The notes: generated by a model from the letters alone, not told the origin. Positions 43,151 to 53,234 are shown, counted from the first letter of the stretch. The stretch: DNA of 64,000 nt from UMGS1279 sp045577695 (GCA_045577695.1 JAZNIW010000054.1:14384-78383); one strand, 5' to 3'. Numbers and translations: made by a program.

Positions 43151-46100
43151 TTACTTGTAATATTCCTTAGCGCTTTCAAATAGACCCATTTCGTAATTAC
43201 CTTTCACATTGCGATACAAATCCTTGCCAATACGCTCACTGTGACCCATTTTACCGAGAACACGTCCATCGGGCGAAGTAATCCCCTCAATCGCCCAAAC
43301 CGAATTGTTGGGGTTGAAACGTACATCATCCGTAGGATTACCGTTTAGGTCAACATATTGGGTCAAAATTTGTCCGTTCTCGGCTAATTTTTTCACCAAA
43401 TCCTCTTCGGCAATAAAGCGTCCTTCCCCGTGGGAAATCGGCACCGTGTATATATCACCAACCTTAGCTTTACTCATCCAGGGGGATTTTGTCGAAGCCA
43501 CGCGCGTGCGTACCAGACGCGATTGATGGCGGCCAATGGTGTTAAAAGTAAGTGTAGGACAATCCGCATCGGTATCGATGATTTCACCGTAAGGTACCAA
43601 CCCAAGTTTAATCAACGCTTGGAAACCGTTACAAATACCACACATTAAACCGTCACGGTTTTTCAACAAATCCATCACGCCGTCCTTCACCATAGGACTG
43701 CGGAAGAAGGCGGTAATAAATTTGCCCGAACCGTCCGGCTCGTCACCACCGGAGAATCCACCGGGGATAAAGACGATTTGGGAATCGGCCAACTGTTTTG
43801 CAAAATATTCGGTTGACTCGGCAATAGCCGAAGCTGTTAAGTTGCGGATAACAACCGTTTCGGCAATCAGTCCTGCACGTTCTGCAGCGCGGGCTGAGTC
43901 GTATTCACAGTTGGTACCGGGGAATACCGGAATAAGAACTTTGGGTTTTGCTACTTTGATTGCGGGAGAAACTTTTTCGCCACAAGTGTAGGAAACGGTT
44001 TCGATGTTTTTCCCTTTGCTTGGAATATTACAGGAGAAAACCGGCTCTAATTTATTTTCGTAACGGCTAAGCAAATCGGCCAAGGCAAGAGATTCATTTT
44101 GATAAGCAATACTCTCCTCTACCGTTGTTTTACCAAGTAGAGTACCAACACCTACTTCTTCGGTGAGTTCCAACACAAAACTGCCGTAAGCATAGGAGAA
44201 CAAATCGGTAAGAGTGAGCGAATCAGCGATAGAAAAACCAACGGCATTGCCTATGGCCATTTTAAAGATAGCCTCCGCCACACCGCCCATACCGGGGGTG
44301 TAACAAGCCACCGCACGGCCGGATTGCATTAGGTCATTCACCGTATCAAACACCTGTATAAGGGAAGCGGCATTTGGTAGACCGTTGGCATCGTATGCGG
44401 GGCGAATCCAAACCACCGAATGGCCGGCTTGTTTGAATTCAGGCGAAACAATACTCTGTGTTTTTTCTGTCGTCACGGCGAAGGAAACCAAGGTGGGCGG
44501 AACATCCAAATCCTCGAACGAACCACTCATAGAATCCTTACCGCCGATGGCCGCAATTCCAAGTTCTTTTTGAGCTTTAAAGGCACCAAGCAAAGCAGCT
44601 AACGGTTTGCCCCAGCGGGCGGGATCCTTGCCGGGCTTTTCAAAATATTCTTGGAACGTTAAATAAACATCTTCAAATTTGGCACCGGTTGCAACCAACT
44701 TAGCGGCCGATTCAACCACGGCCAAATAGGCGCCGTGATAAGGACTTTGCTCTGTAACAAAGGGATTATATCCATACGCCATCAAGGAACAAGTATTGGT
44801 TTCACCCTTTTCCAGCGAAATTTTATGCACCATCGACTGAATGGGAGTCAACTGATGCTTACCACCAAAGGGCATCAGCACCGTACCGGCGCCTATGGTC
44901 GAGTCAAAGCGTTCGCTCAATCCCCTTTTGGAGCAGATGTTTAGGTCTTCGGTCATAGCCTTCATACCGGCTGAAAATGCATCCGGGATCGCTTTTTGAT
45001 AGCCGTTTGCAGCCGCCGGTGCAATATCGATATGCTTTTCAGCACCATTGGAATTTAAGAATTCGCGCGAAATATCGACAATGGTCTTGCCGTTCCAACA
45101 CATCACCAAGCGGGGTTCGGCCGTTACCTTAGCCACCACGGTAGCCTCCAAATTTTCAGCAGCAGCCAAATCCATAAATTCCTGTACATCGGCGGGATCT
45201 ACCACGACGGCCATGCGCTCTTGCGATTCGCTGATAGCCAGTTCGGTGCCATCCAATCCATCGTACTTTTTCGGAACATTATCAAGGTTAATCAACAATC
45301 CATCGGCCAATTCACCCACGGCAACTGAAACGCCACCGGCGCCAAAGTCGTTGCAACGCTTAATGAGCAGTGAAGCCTTGGGATTTCGGAACAACCGCTG
45401 TAACTTTCGTTCTTCGGGGGCATTTCCCTTTTGCACTTCGGCACCGCAACTCTCCAACGATTGGAGATTGTGCGACTTAGAAGAGCCGGTAGCCCCACCG
45501 CATCCGTCACGGCCGGTACGACCACCCAGCAAAATGACGATATCATCGGGAGCGGGACGTTCACGGCGAACATTCTTAGCCGGTGCCGCAGCAATAACCG
45601 CGCCGATTTCCATCCGCTTAGCGGCATAGCCTTCATGATATATTTCATCCACCAAGCCGGTGGCTAAGCCAATTTGGTTTCCGTAAGAACTGTATCCCGC
45701 AGCAGCGGTAGTCACAATTTTCTTTTGGGGTAATTTCCCCTCCATCGTTTGGTCCACCGGGCGAAGCGGGTCGGCCGCGCCGGTCACACGCATAGCACCG
45801 TAGACGTAGGAGCGACCCGAAAGCGGGTCACGAATGGCTCCGCCGATACAGGTGGCGGCACCACCAAAGGGCTCGATTTCGGTGGGATGATTGTGGGTTT
45901 CGTTTTTAAACAATAACAACCATTCCTCATCTTGACCGTCAACATCTACCGTCATTTTTACGGTACAAGCGTTGATTTCTTCCGATTCATCGAGTCTATC
46001 CAGTTTGCCCTGCTTTTTTAAATATTTGGCAGCCAAAGTACCGATATCCATTAAATTTATGGGTTTGGTACGACCAAGTTCCCCACGTGCCGCCAGATAT

Positions 46101-46843
46101 TCTTCCCAAGCCGATTGCAACAATTCATCAGCAAAGGTCACCGAATCAATGGTGGTTAAAAAGGTGGTATGGCGGCAATGGTCCGACCAATAAGTATCAA
46201 TCATACGAATTTCAGTAATGGTGGGGTCGCGTTGCTCGGTTTGAAAATAGTTCTGACAAAACGCAATATCATCCAAATCCATCGCCAACCCGTAGTCACG
46301 AACAAAGGCGGCCAACTCTTCACGGTTGTATGACAAAAATCCGTCCAAGGTTTTGACCTCGTTGGGAATATCATACTCCGTAGCTAAAGTTTCGGGTTTT
46401 TCCAAGGCGGCCTCTCTTGCCTCAACGGGATTAATGACATACTTTTTAATGGTAGCAATTTCTTGCTCACTCAAATTTCCGTACAGCGCATACACCTTGG
46501 CAGTACGCACGGTGGGACGCTCGCCTTTCGAAATAATCTGTACGCATTGTGCAGCCGAATCGGCACGCTGGTCAAACTGACCGGGCAGATATTCTACAGC
46601 AAAAACCACCGCTGCTCCGTCAGCCGAAAAGGTGTCAGACGTTTCATCCAACTGCGGCTCAGAAAAGACGGTATCAATCGAAGCCGAAAAGAGTTCTTCG
46701 GTGATATTTTCCACATCGTAGCGGTTAAAAAGGCGAATCTCTTTTAATCCGTCAATCTGCAAAAAAGAGACAATGTCATCTTTTAAATGGTCGGCTTCGT
46801 GACGAAGACCGGCTTTTTTCTCAACAAAAATTCTGTAAACCAT
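43151..46843 (-). CDS. purL: Phosphoribosylformylglycinamidine synthase, large single-chain form
   Basis: A 1230-residue enzyme that makes FGAM from FGAR, glutamine and ATP (fourth step to IMP). It is the fused form with PurS-like, two AIRS-like and glutaminase parts. Landmarks are YWSDHCRHTTF, NETHNHPTEIEPFGGAATC (ATP/substrate), NDFGAGGVSVAVGELADG, and the C-terminal glutaminase with its nucleophile in CGICNGFQ. Unlike PurF in this operon, the glutaminase residues are intact. AGGAGG precedes the ATG at 46843. Bacillus uses separate PurS, PurQ and PurL; the fused form is common in Clostridia. Confidence 0.97.
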   Translation of the reverse strand: MVYRIFVEKKAGLRHEADHLKDDIVSFLQIDGLKEIRLFNRYDVENITEELFSASIDTVFSEPQLDETSDTFSADGAAVVFAVEYLPGQFDQRADSAAQCVQIISKGERPTVRTAKVYALYGNLSEQEIATIKKYVINPVEAREAALEKPETLATEYDIPNEVKTLDGFLSYNREELAAFVRDYGLAMDLDDIAFCQNYFQTEQRDPTITEIRMIDTYWSDHCRHTTFLTTIDSVTFADELLQSAWEEYLAARGELGRTKPINLMDIGTLAAKYLKKQGKLDRLDESEEINACTVKMTVDVDGQDEEWLLLFKNETHNHPTEIEPFGGAATCIGGAIRDPLSGRSYVYGAMRVTGAADPLRPVDQTMEGKLPQKKIVTTAAAGYSSYGNQIGLATGLVDEIYHEGYAAKRMEIGAVIAAAPAKNVRRERPAPDDIVILLGGRTGRDGCGGATGSSKSHNLQSLESCGAEVQKGNAPEERKLQRLFRNPKASLLIKRCNDFGAGGVSVAVGELADGLLINLDNVPKKYDGLDGTELAISESQERMAVVVDPADVQEFMDLAAAENLEATVVAKVTAEPRLVMCWNGKTIVDISREFLNSNGAEKHIDIAPAAANGYQKAIPDAFSAGMKAMTEDLNICSKRGLSERFDSTIGAGTVLMPFGGKHQLTPIQSMVHKISLEKGETNTCSLMAYGYNPFVTEQSPYHGAYLAVVESAAKLVATGAKFEDVYLTFQEYFEKPGKDPARWGKPLAALLGAFKAQKELGIAAIGGKDSMSGSFEDLDVPPTLVSFAVTTEKTQSIVSPEFKQAGHSVVWIRPAYDANGLPNAASLIQVFDTVNDLMQSGRAVACYTPGMGGVAEAIFKMAIGNAVGFSIADSLTLTDLFSYAYGSFVLELTEEVGVGTLLGKTTVEESIAYQNESLALADLLSRYENKLEPVFSCNIPSKGKNIETVSYTCGEKVSPAIKVAKPKVLIPVFPGTNCEYDSARAAERAGLIAETVVIRNLTASAIAESTEYFAKQLADSQIVFIPGGFSGGDEPDGSGKFITAFFRSPMVKDGVMDLLKNRDGLMCGICNGFQALIKLGLVPYGEIIDTDADCPTLTFNTIGRHQSRLVRTRVASTKSPWMSKAKVGDIYTVPISHGEGRFIAEEDLVKKLAENGQILTQYVDLNGNPTDDVRFNPNNSVWAIEGITSPDGRVLGKMGHSERIGKDLYRNVKGNYEMGLFESAKEYYK

Positions 46844-46899
46844 AGTTCCTCCTACCAAAAATCGGTTTTATTGGGCCCTAAAAAGCCAAATGCTTTTGC

Positions 46900-48171
46900 T
46901 TACTTTTTCAAACATTCCAAGGCCCGACGGCCGATATCGTTTCGGTAAAATCCATTTTCAAACGAAACTTCTTTTACCGCGGCGTAGGATTTTTCCAACG
47001 CTTCCTTTAACTCACTTCCCACAGCAGTGACACCGAGCACGCGGCCGCCGGCACTAAGCAATTTGCCGTTTTCATATTTGGCACCGGCCACATAGTAACG
47101 AACTCCATCCCGTTCTTTGGGAAGTTGAATTTCAAATCCGCTTTCATACGCTACCGGATATCCCTTGGAAGCGATGATGATGCAAGCGGCGGCTCCGTCT
47201 TGAAAACGCACCATATCGGCGGTCAACCGCTCTTCGGTTACGGCCTGCATAATCTCCAACAAATCGCTTTCCAAAAGGGGCAAAACAACCTGCGTTTCGG
47301 GGTCGCCGAATCGACAATTATATTCAATTACTTTGGGACCATTTTTTGTCAACATTAAGCCAAAATAAAGACAACCTTTAAAGGTGCGACCTTCGGCCTT
47401 CATTGCATTTACGGTTGGCAAAAAGATGTTCTCCATACAAACCTCGGCAATCTCCGCAGTGTAGTAGGGATTGGGGGCTATGGTACCCATCCCGCCGGTA
47501 TTAAGACCGGTATCATTATCACCGGCGCGCTTATGGTCCATCGAGGAAACCATCGGCACCACCGTTTTTCCGTCAGTAAAGGCTAACACCGAAACTTCGG
47601 GGCCCTCTAAAAACTCTTCGATAACAATATGGTTTCCGCTTTCGCCGAAAACCTTATCTTCCATAATGGATTTCACGGCATCAACGGCTTGTTCGTGATT
47701 CATCGCAATCACAACCCCTTTGCCAAGGGCCAATCCGTCGGCTTTAACCACTACCGGACCGGACACGGTATCCAAATAAGAAAGGGCCGTTTCGGCGTTT
47801 GAAAAGACTTCATACGCCGCGGTGGGAATGTGATACTTTTTCATTAGGTTTTTGGAGAAAACCTTACTCCCCTCAATCATAGCGGCCGCTTTGTTGGGGC
47901 CGAAACAAGGAACGCCGATTTCTTCCAAAGCATCCACTGCACCCAACACCAACGGGTCATCAGGGGCTACGACGGCATAATCAATTTTTTCCTCTTTGGC
48001 AAAGGCCACTATGCCTTCAATATCTTTGGCGCCGATGTTGACACAAACGGCATCCCCACGCATCCCGCCGTTGCCCGGCAGAACATAAAGTGCATCTATT
48101 TTGGGACTCTTTTTTAAAGACTGTACAATGGCGTGTTCTCTTCCACCGCCACCGATTACCATCACTTTCAT
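46900..48171 (-). CDS. purD: Phosphoribosylamine-glycine ligase
   Basis: A 423-residue ATP-grasp enzyme joining phosphoribosylamine and glycine. GGGGREHAI at the N terminus, VVKADGLALGKGV in the ATP-grasp domain and NCRFGDPETQVVLP are characteristic. Length is standard. The gap to purL is 56 bases and to the upstream gene 21 bases. Confidence 0.97.
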   Translation of the reverse strand: MKVMVIGGGGREHAIVQSLKKSPKIDALYVLPGNGGMRGDAVCVNIGAKDIEGIVAFAKEEKIDYAVVAPDDPLVLGAVDALEEIGVPCFGPNKAAAMIEGSKVFSKNLMKKYHIPTAAYEVFSNAETALSYLDTVSGPVVVKADGLALGKGVVIAMNHEQAVDAVKSIMEDKVFGESGNHIVIEEFLEGPEVSVLAFTDGKTVVPMVSSMDHKRAGDNDTGLNTGGMGTIAPNPYYTAEIAEVCMENIFLPTVNAMKAEGRTFKGCLYFGLMLTKNGPKVIEYNCRFGDPETQVVLPLLESDLLEIMQAVTEERLTADMVRFQDGAAACIIIASKGYPVAYESGFEIQLPKERDGVRYYVAGAKYENGKLLSAGGRVLGVTAVGSELKEALEKSYAAVKEVSFENGFYRNDIGRRALECLKK

Positions 48172-48192
48172 CTGCTTTTCGTTCCTTTCGAT

Positions 48193-49377
48193 TTAGTGGT
48201 GGAATAAACGCATTCCGGTAAAGGCCATAGCTATACCGTATTTGTTGCAGCACGCAATCACGGCATCGTCACGAATCGAGCCACCCGGCTCGGCAATATA
48301 TTTTACACCACTACGCTTGGCACGTTCAATATTGTCATCAAAGGGGAAGAAGGCATCCGAACCCAAAGCCACGCCGTCCAGCGTCGAAAGATACGCTTTG
48401 ATTTCCTCATCGGTCAAGGGAGCCGGTTGTTCGGTGAAGTATTTTTGCCAGTTGCCATCCGCACAGACATCTTCTTCATTACGGTTGATGTAACCATCGA
48501 TAACATTATCACGGGTGGGTCGAGCGATATCGGCTTTAAAGGGCAGATTCAGAACCTTATCGTGTTGGCGCAGGAACCAAGTATCGGCCTTGGTGCCGGC
48601 CAAACGAGTGCAGTGAATGCGGGATTGTTGTCCCGCGCCGACGCCGATAGCCTGTCCGTCTACGGCAAAACAAACCGAGTTGGATTGGGTGTATTTTAAG
48701 GTAATAAGCGAAATGATCAAATCACGTTTGGCGCTTTCAGGCAGGTTTTTGTTCTCGGTCACCAAATTTGAAAGCAACCCTTCATCAATTTTAAAATTAT
48801 TTCGTCCCTGTTCAAAGGTAATGCCGAATACCTGTTTGGTTTCCTGCTCTTCCGGTACATAGCTTGGGTCAATTTCTATGATATTGTAGTTGCCGTTGCG
48901 TTTCGATTTTAAAATCTCCAAAGCTTCCGGCTCGTAACCGGGGGCGATGATACCGTCCGAAACCTCCCGCTTAATCATCAAGGCGGTAGTCTTGTCACAA
49001 ACATCCGAAAGGGCAACAAAATCGCCGAAAGAACACATACGGTCGGTTCCTCTTGCGCGGGCATAGGCCGAAGCCAGAGGCGAATCATCCAGCCCTTCAA
49101 TATCCTCTACAAAGCAAGCTTTCTTCAGTTTTTCGGAAAGGGGAATGCCAACGGCGGCTGAAGTTGGGCTAACGTGTTTAAAGGAAGTCACAGCCGGAAG
49201 ACCCAGCGCAGTTTTAAGTTCTTTCACCAACTGCCAACTGTTAAATGCATCTAAAAAATTGATATATCCGGGACGCCCGCAGAGGATTTTAATCGGCAAT
49301 TCGGCGCCCTTTTCCATATAAATTTTCGAGGGTTTTTGGTTGGGATTGCACCCATATTTCAGTTCGAATTCTTTCAT
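48193..49377 (-). CDS. purH: AICAR transformylase, without the IMP cyclohydrolase domain
   Basis: A 394-residue protein covering only the C-terminal half of classical PurH: transfer of a formyl group from 10-formyl-THF to AICAR. Visible features are ELKYGCNPNQKPS at the N terminus, TSFKHVSPTSAAVG with the catalytic Lys-His, YTQSNSVCFA and GDAFFPFDDNIERA-like segments. The N-terminal cyclohydrolase domain is absent; the next gene upstream supplies that step. This split arrangement is known from several clostridial lineages. GAGGA lies about 11 bases before the ATG. Confidence 0.93.
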   Translation of the reverse strand: MKEFELKYGCNPNQKPSKIYMEKGAELPIKILCGRPGYINFLDAFNSWQLVKELKTALGLPAVTSFKHVSPTSAAVGIPLSEKLKKACFVEDIEGLDDSPLASAYARARGTDRMCSFGDFVALSDVCDKTTALMIKREVSDGIIAPGYEPEALEILKSKRNGNYNIIEIDPSYVPEEQETKQVFGITFEQGRNNFKIDEGLLSNLVTENKNLPESAKRDLIISLITLKYTQSNSVCFAVDGQAIGVGAGQQSRIHCTRLAGTKADTWFLRQHDKVLNLPFKADIARPTRDNVIDGYINRNEEDVCADGNWQKYFTEQPAPLTDEEIKAYLSTLDGVALGSDAFFPFDDNIERAKRSGVKYIAEPGGSIRDDAVIACCNKYGIAMAFTGMRLFHH

Positions 49378-49396
49378 TGAAAAGTCATCCTCTCGG

Positions 49397-50119
49397 TTAT
49401 TTGTTTTTGTTAACGATGCGAGTTTCGTATTTTCCGGTGGTTAAATCAATCGTGCGAACAAACAACGAAACCTTGTTTTCTCCATTCAAATTTTCCCAAA
49501 TCAAATCGGTCAAATCGTCAATCCCCAAATCGGGCAATTCCAAAGTTTTGGGTTCCCCAAAAAAGCTGGGAAGCGGGTTGCCTTCACCTTGATAGGTATG
49601 GATGAATTTAGCTCTGGCCGGCAAAGGATTGGAATAGGCAAAAGTGTACCGCTCACAGGAGGCATCGTTGCCGTCGGCCGATTTTAGAATCGATAAAGCA
49701 TAATTCATATCTCCATTTTCAAAATGGACAATACCTGAAATGCGGGGCGTGAAGTTGGGTTTATCATCCTCAAATTCGCGACAGCGCAAAGACTGTTCAA
49801 AGGTCATTTGATTGTCCATTCCCTCATAAATGGTATCGGTTTGGTCACCATTGGTCACGATGGTTTTGTTGCCGAGTACGCGAACCGGTGCATAAATAAT
49901 CAAATGGGGGTCTACCATCTTAGCCGGGTCGTAGGCTTCCGTACGAATGCCCTCCCCCTCGGTGACAAAAATTCGGTTGCGGCTATTTTCACTGCGCCCC
50001 ATAATAAAGTAGGCAATCACGGCTGATTTTGCATCGGCACTTTTGCCGAGGAGAATACCGCGACCGTGGTAGCTCAGCGCGTTGAGTTCCTGCTGAATAG
50101 ATTTGATTTCCATATTCAT
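49397..50119 (-). CDS. purO: IMP cyclohydrolase, PurO type
   Basis: A 240-residue protein of the IMP cyclohydrolase family first defined in archaea (PurO), unrelated to the bacterial PurH domain. The match is clearest in YHGRGILLG, PHLIIYAPVRVLGNKTIVTN and the GDQTDTIYEGM segment, equivalent to archaeal NGSHTDTI. It closes FAICAR to IMP, the last step of the pathway. It lies next to the stand-alone AICAR transformylase gene (19-base gap), so the two together replace bifunctional PurH. AAGGA is 4 bases before the first ATG and 10 bases before a second in-frame ATG; either may start. Confidence 0.88.
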   Translation of the reverse strand: MNMEIKSIQQELNALSYHGRGILLGKSADAKSAVIAYFIMGRSENSRNRIFVTEGEGIRTEAYDPAKMVDPHLIIYAPVRVLGNKTIVTNGDQTDTIYEGMDNQMTFEQSLRCREFEDDKPNFTPRISGIVHFENGDMNYALSILKSADGNDASCERYTFAYSNPLPARAKFIHTYQGEGNPLPSFFGEPKTLELPDLGIDDLTDLIWENLNGENKVSLFVRTIDLTTGKYETRIVNKNK

Positions 50120-50131
50120 CGATTCCTTTCC

Positions 50132-50764
50132 TTATTCGGCGATGATGGCTTTCCCATCTTTCACTGTAATTTTGCCGTCACAAAACAATTGTACCGCCTT
50201 GGGCAAAATGTTCCATTCGGCATGTTCCATAATCCGTTTTTGCAGGGTTTCGGGGGTATCCCCCTCCTCCACCGCAACGGCCTTTTGCAACACGATCGGA
50301 CCGGCATCACACTCGGCCGTGACAAAATGCACCGTGGCACCCGAAACTTTTACCCCTTTTTCCAAAGCGGCCTTATGCACATAAAGGCCATAGAACCCTT
50401 TTCCGCAAAAAGAGGGAATCAAAGCGGGATGCACATTTATCATACGGTTTTCAAAAGCATTACAAACATTCTCATCTAAAATGGTCATAAACCCGGCATA
50501 GACAACCAAGTCGGCACGTTCGCGAAGTAACAAATCCCGCATCGCGATGCTATATGATGCAATATCGGGGTAATCCGTTCGTAGCAAAGTATGGGTAGGA
50601 ATGCCGTTTTGTTGGGCACGGGTTAGGGCATATGCATCCGCCTTCGAGGAAATTACTGCCGTAATTTTTCCGGCTCCCAATGCGCCTTTTTTCTCTGCAT
50701 CGATCAAGGCTTGCAAATTGGTGCCGCCCCCCGAAACTAAAACAACGATGTTTTTTTGGCTCAT
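50132..50764 (-). CDS. purN: Phosphoribosylglycinamide formyltransferase
   Basis: A 210-residue folate-dependent GAR transformylase. The N-terminal VLVSGGGTNLQALID binds the phosphoribosyl group, and INVHPALIPSF followed by GATVHFVTAECDAGPI carries the catalytic Asn-His-Asp. Its end lies 12 bases before purO, and its start overlaps the purM stop by 4 bases. Confidence 0.96.
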   Translation of the reverse strand: MSQKNIVVLVSGGGTNLQALIDAEKKGALGAGKITAVISSKADAYALTRAQQNGIPTHTLLRTDYPDIASYSIAMRDLLLRERADLVVYAGFMTILDENVCNAFENRMINVHPALIPSFCGKGFYGLYVHKAALEKGVKVSGATVHFVTAECDAGPIVLQKAVAVEEGDTPETLQKRIMEHAEWNILPKAVQLFCDGKITVKDGKAIIAE

Positions 50765-51801
50765 TCAAAAATCACACCTTCGTTTGAAGAAATAACCTCA
50801 CCGATAATGTAAGCGTCTTCACCCTTCGCATTTAAGATTTCCAAGGCGCGGGCGGCATCCTCTTTGGCCACCGTTACGCTCATACCGACACCCATATTAA
50901 AGGTGTTGAACATATCCCGCTCGGGAATGTTTCCCACCTTGGCAATGTGGGTAAAAATCGGCAAAATTTTCAAGGCGCTTTTTTGCACCTTTACGCTTTT
51001 ATCCGCAGGCAAGGCGCGAGGAATATTTTCATAAAAGCCGCCACCGGTAATGTGGGAAATCGCCTTTACCTTCACTTCGTCCAGCAAAGCCAATATCGAT
51101 TTAACATACATTTTGGTGGGAGTCAACAAGGTTTCGCCCAAAGATTTTCCACCCAATTCGGCCACCGGAGCCATAAGGTCAGCGTATTCAATATCAAACA
51201 CCTTACGCACCAGGGAAAATCCATTGGAATGGACGCCGGTCGAAGCCAAGGCAATCACTACGTCACCGTCGGTCACGGTGTTTTTATCCAAAATTTTGGA
51301 TTTTTCCACTACGCCGGTGCAATAACCGGCCAAGTCGTAATCCTCCTCCGGCATCAAGCCGGGATGTTCGGCCGTTTCACCGCCAATTAAGGCACAACCG
51401 GCCTGCACACAACCCTCGGCAACACCGCCAACGATTTCGGCAATCTTTTCGGGAACGTTTTTGCCGCAGGCAATATAATCCAAGAAGAACAAGGGTTTTG
51501 CGCCACAGCAAATAATATCGTTCGCACACATAGCCACGCAATCAATACCGATGGTGTCGTGTTTATCCAGTAGCATAGCCAATTTGATTTTGGTGCCGAC
51601 CCCATCGGTACCCGAAACCAAGACCGGCTCGGTAATGCCGGTTAAATCCAATCCAAAACAGCCGCCAAAACCGCCTACATCGTCCAAACAGCCTTCGTTT
51701 TTGGTGCGAGCGATGTGTTTTTTCATCAACTCTACCGATTTGTAACCGGCCGTAATATCGACACCGGCTGCTGCATAACTTTCTGATTTTGAATTTTTCA
51801 T
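50761..51801 (-). CDS. purM: Phosphoribosylformylglycinamidine cyclo-ligase
   Basis: A 346-residue AIR synthetase. Typical segments are YAAAGVDITAGYKSVE, VSGTDGVGTKIKLA, GGETAEHPGLMPEEDYDLAG and HITGGGFYENIPR. Standard length. The ATG is 5 bases after the purF stop, so the two are coupled. Confidence 0.97.
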   Translation of the reverse strand: MKNSKSESYAAAGVDITAGYKSVELMKKHIARTKNEGCLDDVGGFGGCFGLDLTGITEPVLVSGTDGVGTKIKLAMLLDKHDTIGIDCVAMCANDIICCGAKPLFFLDYIACGKNVPEKIAEIVGGVAEGCVQAGCALIGGETAEHPGLMPEEDYDLAGYCTGVVEKSKILDKNTVTDGDVVIALASTGVHSNGFSLVRKVFDIEYADLMAPVAELGGKSLGETLLTPTKMYVKSILALLDEVKVKAISHITGGGFYENIPRALPADKSVKVQKSALKILPIFTHIAKVGNIPERDMFNTFNMGVGMSVTVAKEDAARALEILNAKGEDAYIIGEVISSNEGVIFE

Positions 51802-51806
51802 AATAC

Positions 51807-53234
51807 TTATTCCTTTCCGTTCCAGCAGTAGGTGCAGAGTTTACATGGCTCTAACCCGATTGCTTTAATAACCCCTTCTAACGACTGAAATTCCAAAGAG
51901 GCAAAATGTAATTTTTCAGCGATGGCCTTGCGAAGATTCTGTCCCCGCTCGGTGGCAGAATCGGTGTATTCGTCAATATGTGAAAATCCCTCTTCACCCT
52001 CTAATTCCAAGATGACTTGACGGGCGAGCAGCTCCATCTCGCCGGTAGAGGCTGAAAAATTTAGGTATTTACAACTGTACATAATCGGCGGACATGCCGA
52101 GCGCATATGCACCGACTTGGCACCGTTGTCGTAAAGGAAATCTACCGTCCCTTTCAATTGGGTACCCCGAACAATGGAATCGTCAACAAACAAAAGATTT
52201 TTATCTTTGATTAAATCGTGAACGGGAATCTGTTTCATTTTGGCAATACGGTTACGGTCGGTTTGCCGTTTGGGTGTGAAACTCCGCGCCCAAGTGGGGG
52301 TGTATTTAATAAAGGCGCGGGCAAAAGGAATGCGACTTTTGTTGGCATATCCAATAGCGTGAGGTGTGCCCGAATCCGGAACTCCGCCCACGTAATCCAC
52401 CGTTTCGACGTTGGCAACCTTTTTATCGTTCTCGGCCATAATTTCACCGTTACGGTACCGCATCATTTCAACGTTGATCCCTTCATACGAAGAGGTGGGA
52501 TAACCGTAATAACTCCACAAGAAGGAGCAAATGCGCATTTTGTCGCCCGGTTTAGCCAGTTGACGACAAGAGGTCTCGGTCAGTTCCACAATCTCACCCG
52601 GCCCGAGTTCCTTTTCATCCTCATACCCCAATTTTTGGTAGGCAAAGGATTCGAAGGAAACACAATATCCCTCTTCGTTCTTGCCAATCAGCACCGGCAA
52701 ACGGCCAACCTTATCGCGGGCGGCGATAATACTACCGCCGTCTTTTAAAATTAAAATGGACGCCGTACCCTCAATGACCTCTTGGGCAAATCGAATTCCT
52801 TCGACAAAATCATTCTTTTGGTTAATCAGGGCGGCGAGCAATTCGGTCGAATTGATGTTGCCACCGGTCATAGCGTCAAAATGACCGCCGTTACTGGTGG
52901 CAAAATACTGTTCAATCAGCAAATCAGCGTTGTTGATGATGCCCACCATACAAATGGCATAGGTGCCAAGTTTGGAACGAATAAGCAGGGGTTGCGGGTC
53001 GTAATCGCTGATGCATCCGATGGCTGCATGGCCCTGCATTTCTTCAAAAACGTGTTCAAATTTTGTGCGAAATTGTGTATTTTGAATGTTGTGAATAACG
53101 CGTTGCATACCGATTCTTGTATCATAAACTGCCATACCGCCGCGCCGCGTTCCCAAATGCGAATGATAATCAGTACCAAAAAAGGCATCCGATATGGCGT
53201 CACCCTTAGTGACCACCCCGAAAAAACCACCCAT
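51807..53234 (-). CDS. purF: PurF-like amidophosphoribosyltransferase with a degenerate glutaminase domain
   Basis: A 475-residue protein at the purF position of the operon. The phosphoribosyltransferase half is intact, with the PRPP loop LFVDDSIVRGTQ, and Fe-S-type cysteines remain (RICSF; CKLCTYC near the C terminus). The N-terminal Ntn domain is strikingly changed: the start is M-G-G-F-F-G instead of a processed Cys-Gly-x-Phe-Gly, the HVRYATAG arginine segment reads CISDYDP, and the HNGN oxyanion segment reads MVGI. Thus Cys1, Arg73 and Asn101 equivalents are all missing and glutamine hydrolysis is not expected. The ATG at 53234 has GGAGG 11 bases upstream; no longer start restores a Cys. 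It may use free ammonia or a partner glutaminase. Confidence 0.85.
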   Translation of the reverse strand: MGGFFGVVTKGDAISDAFFGTDYHSHLGTRRGGMAVYDTRIGMQRVIHNIQNTQFRTKFEHVFEEMQGHAAIGCISDYDPQPLLIRSKLGTYAICMVGIINNADLLIEQYFATSNGGHFDAMTGGNINSTELLAALINQKNDFVEGIRFAQEVIEGTASILILKDGGSIIAARDKVGRLPVLIGKNEEGYCVSFESFAYQKLGYEDEKELGPGEIVELTETSCRQLAKPGDKMRICSFLWSYYGYPTSSYEGINVEMMRYRNGEIMAENDKKVANVETVDYVGGVPDSGTPHAIGYANKSRIPFARAFIKYTPTWARSFTPKRQTDRNRIAKMKQIPVHDLIKDKNLLFVDDSIVRGTQLKGTVDFLYDNGAKSVHMRSACPPIMYSCKYLNFSASTGEMELLARQVILELEGEEGFSHIDEYTDSATERGQNLRKAIAEKLHFASLEFQSLEGVIKAIGLEPCKLCTYCWNGKE

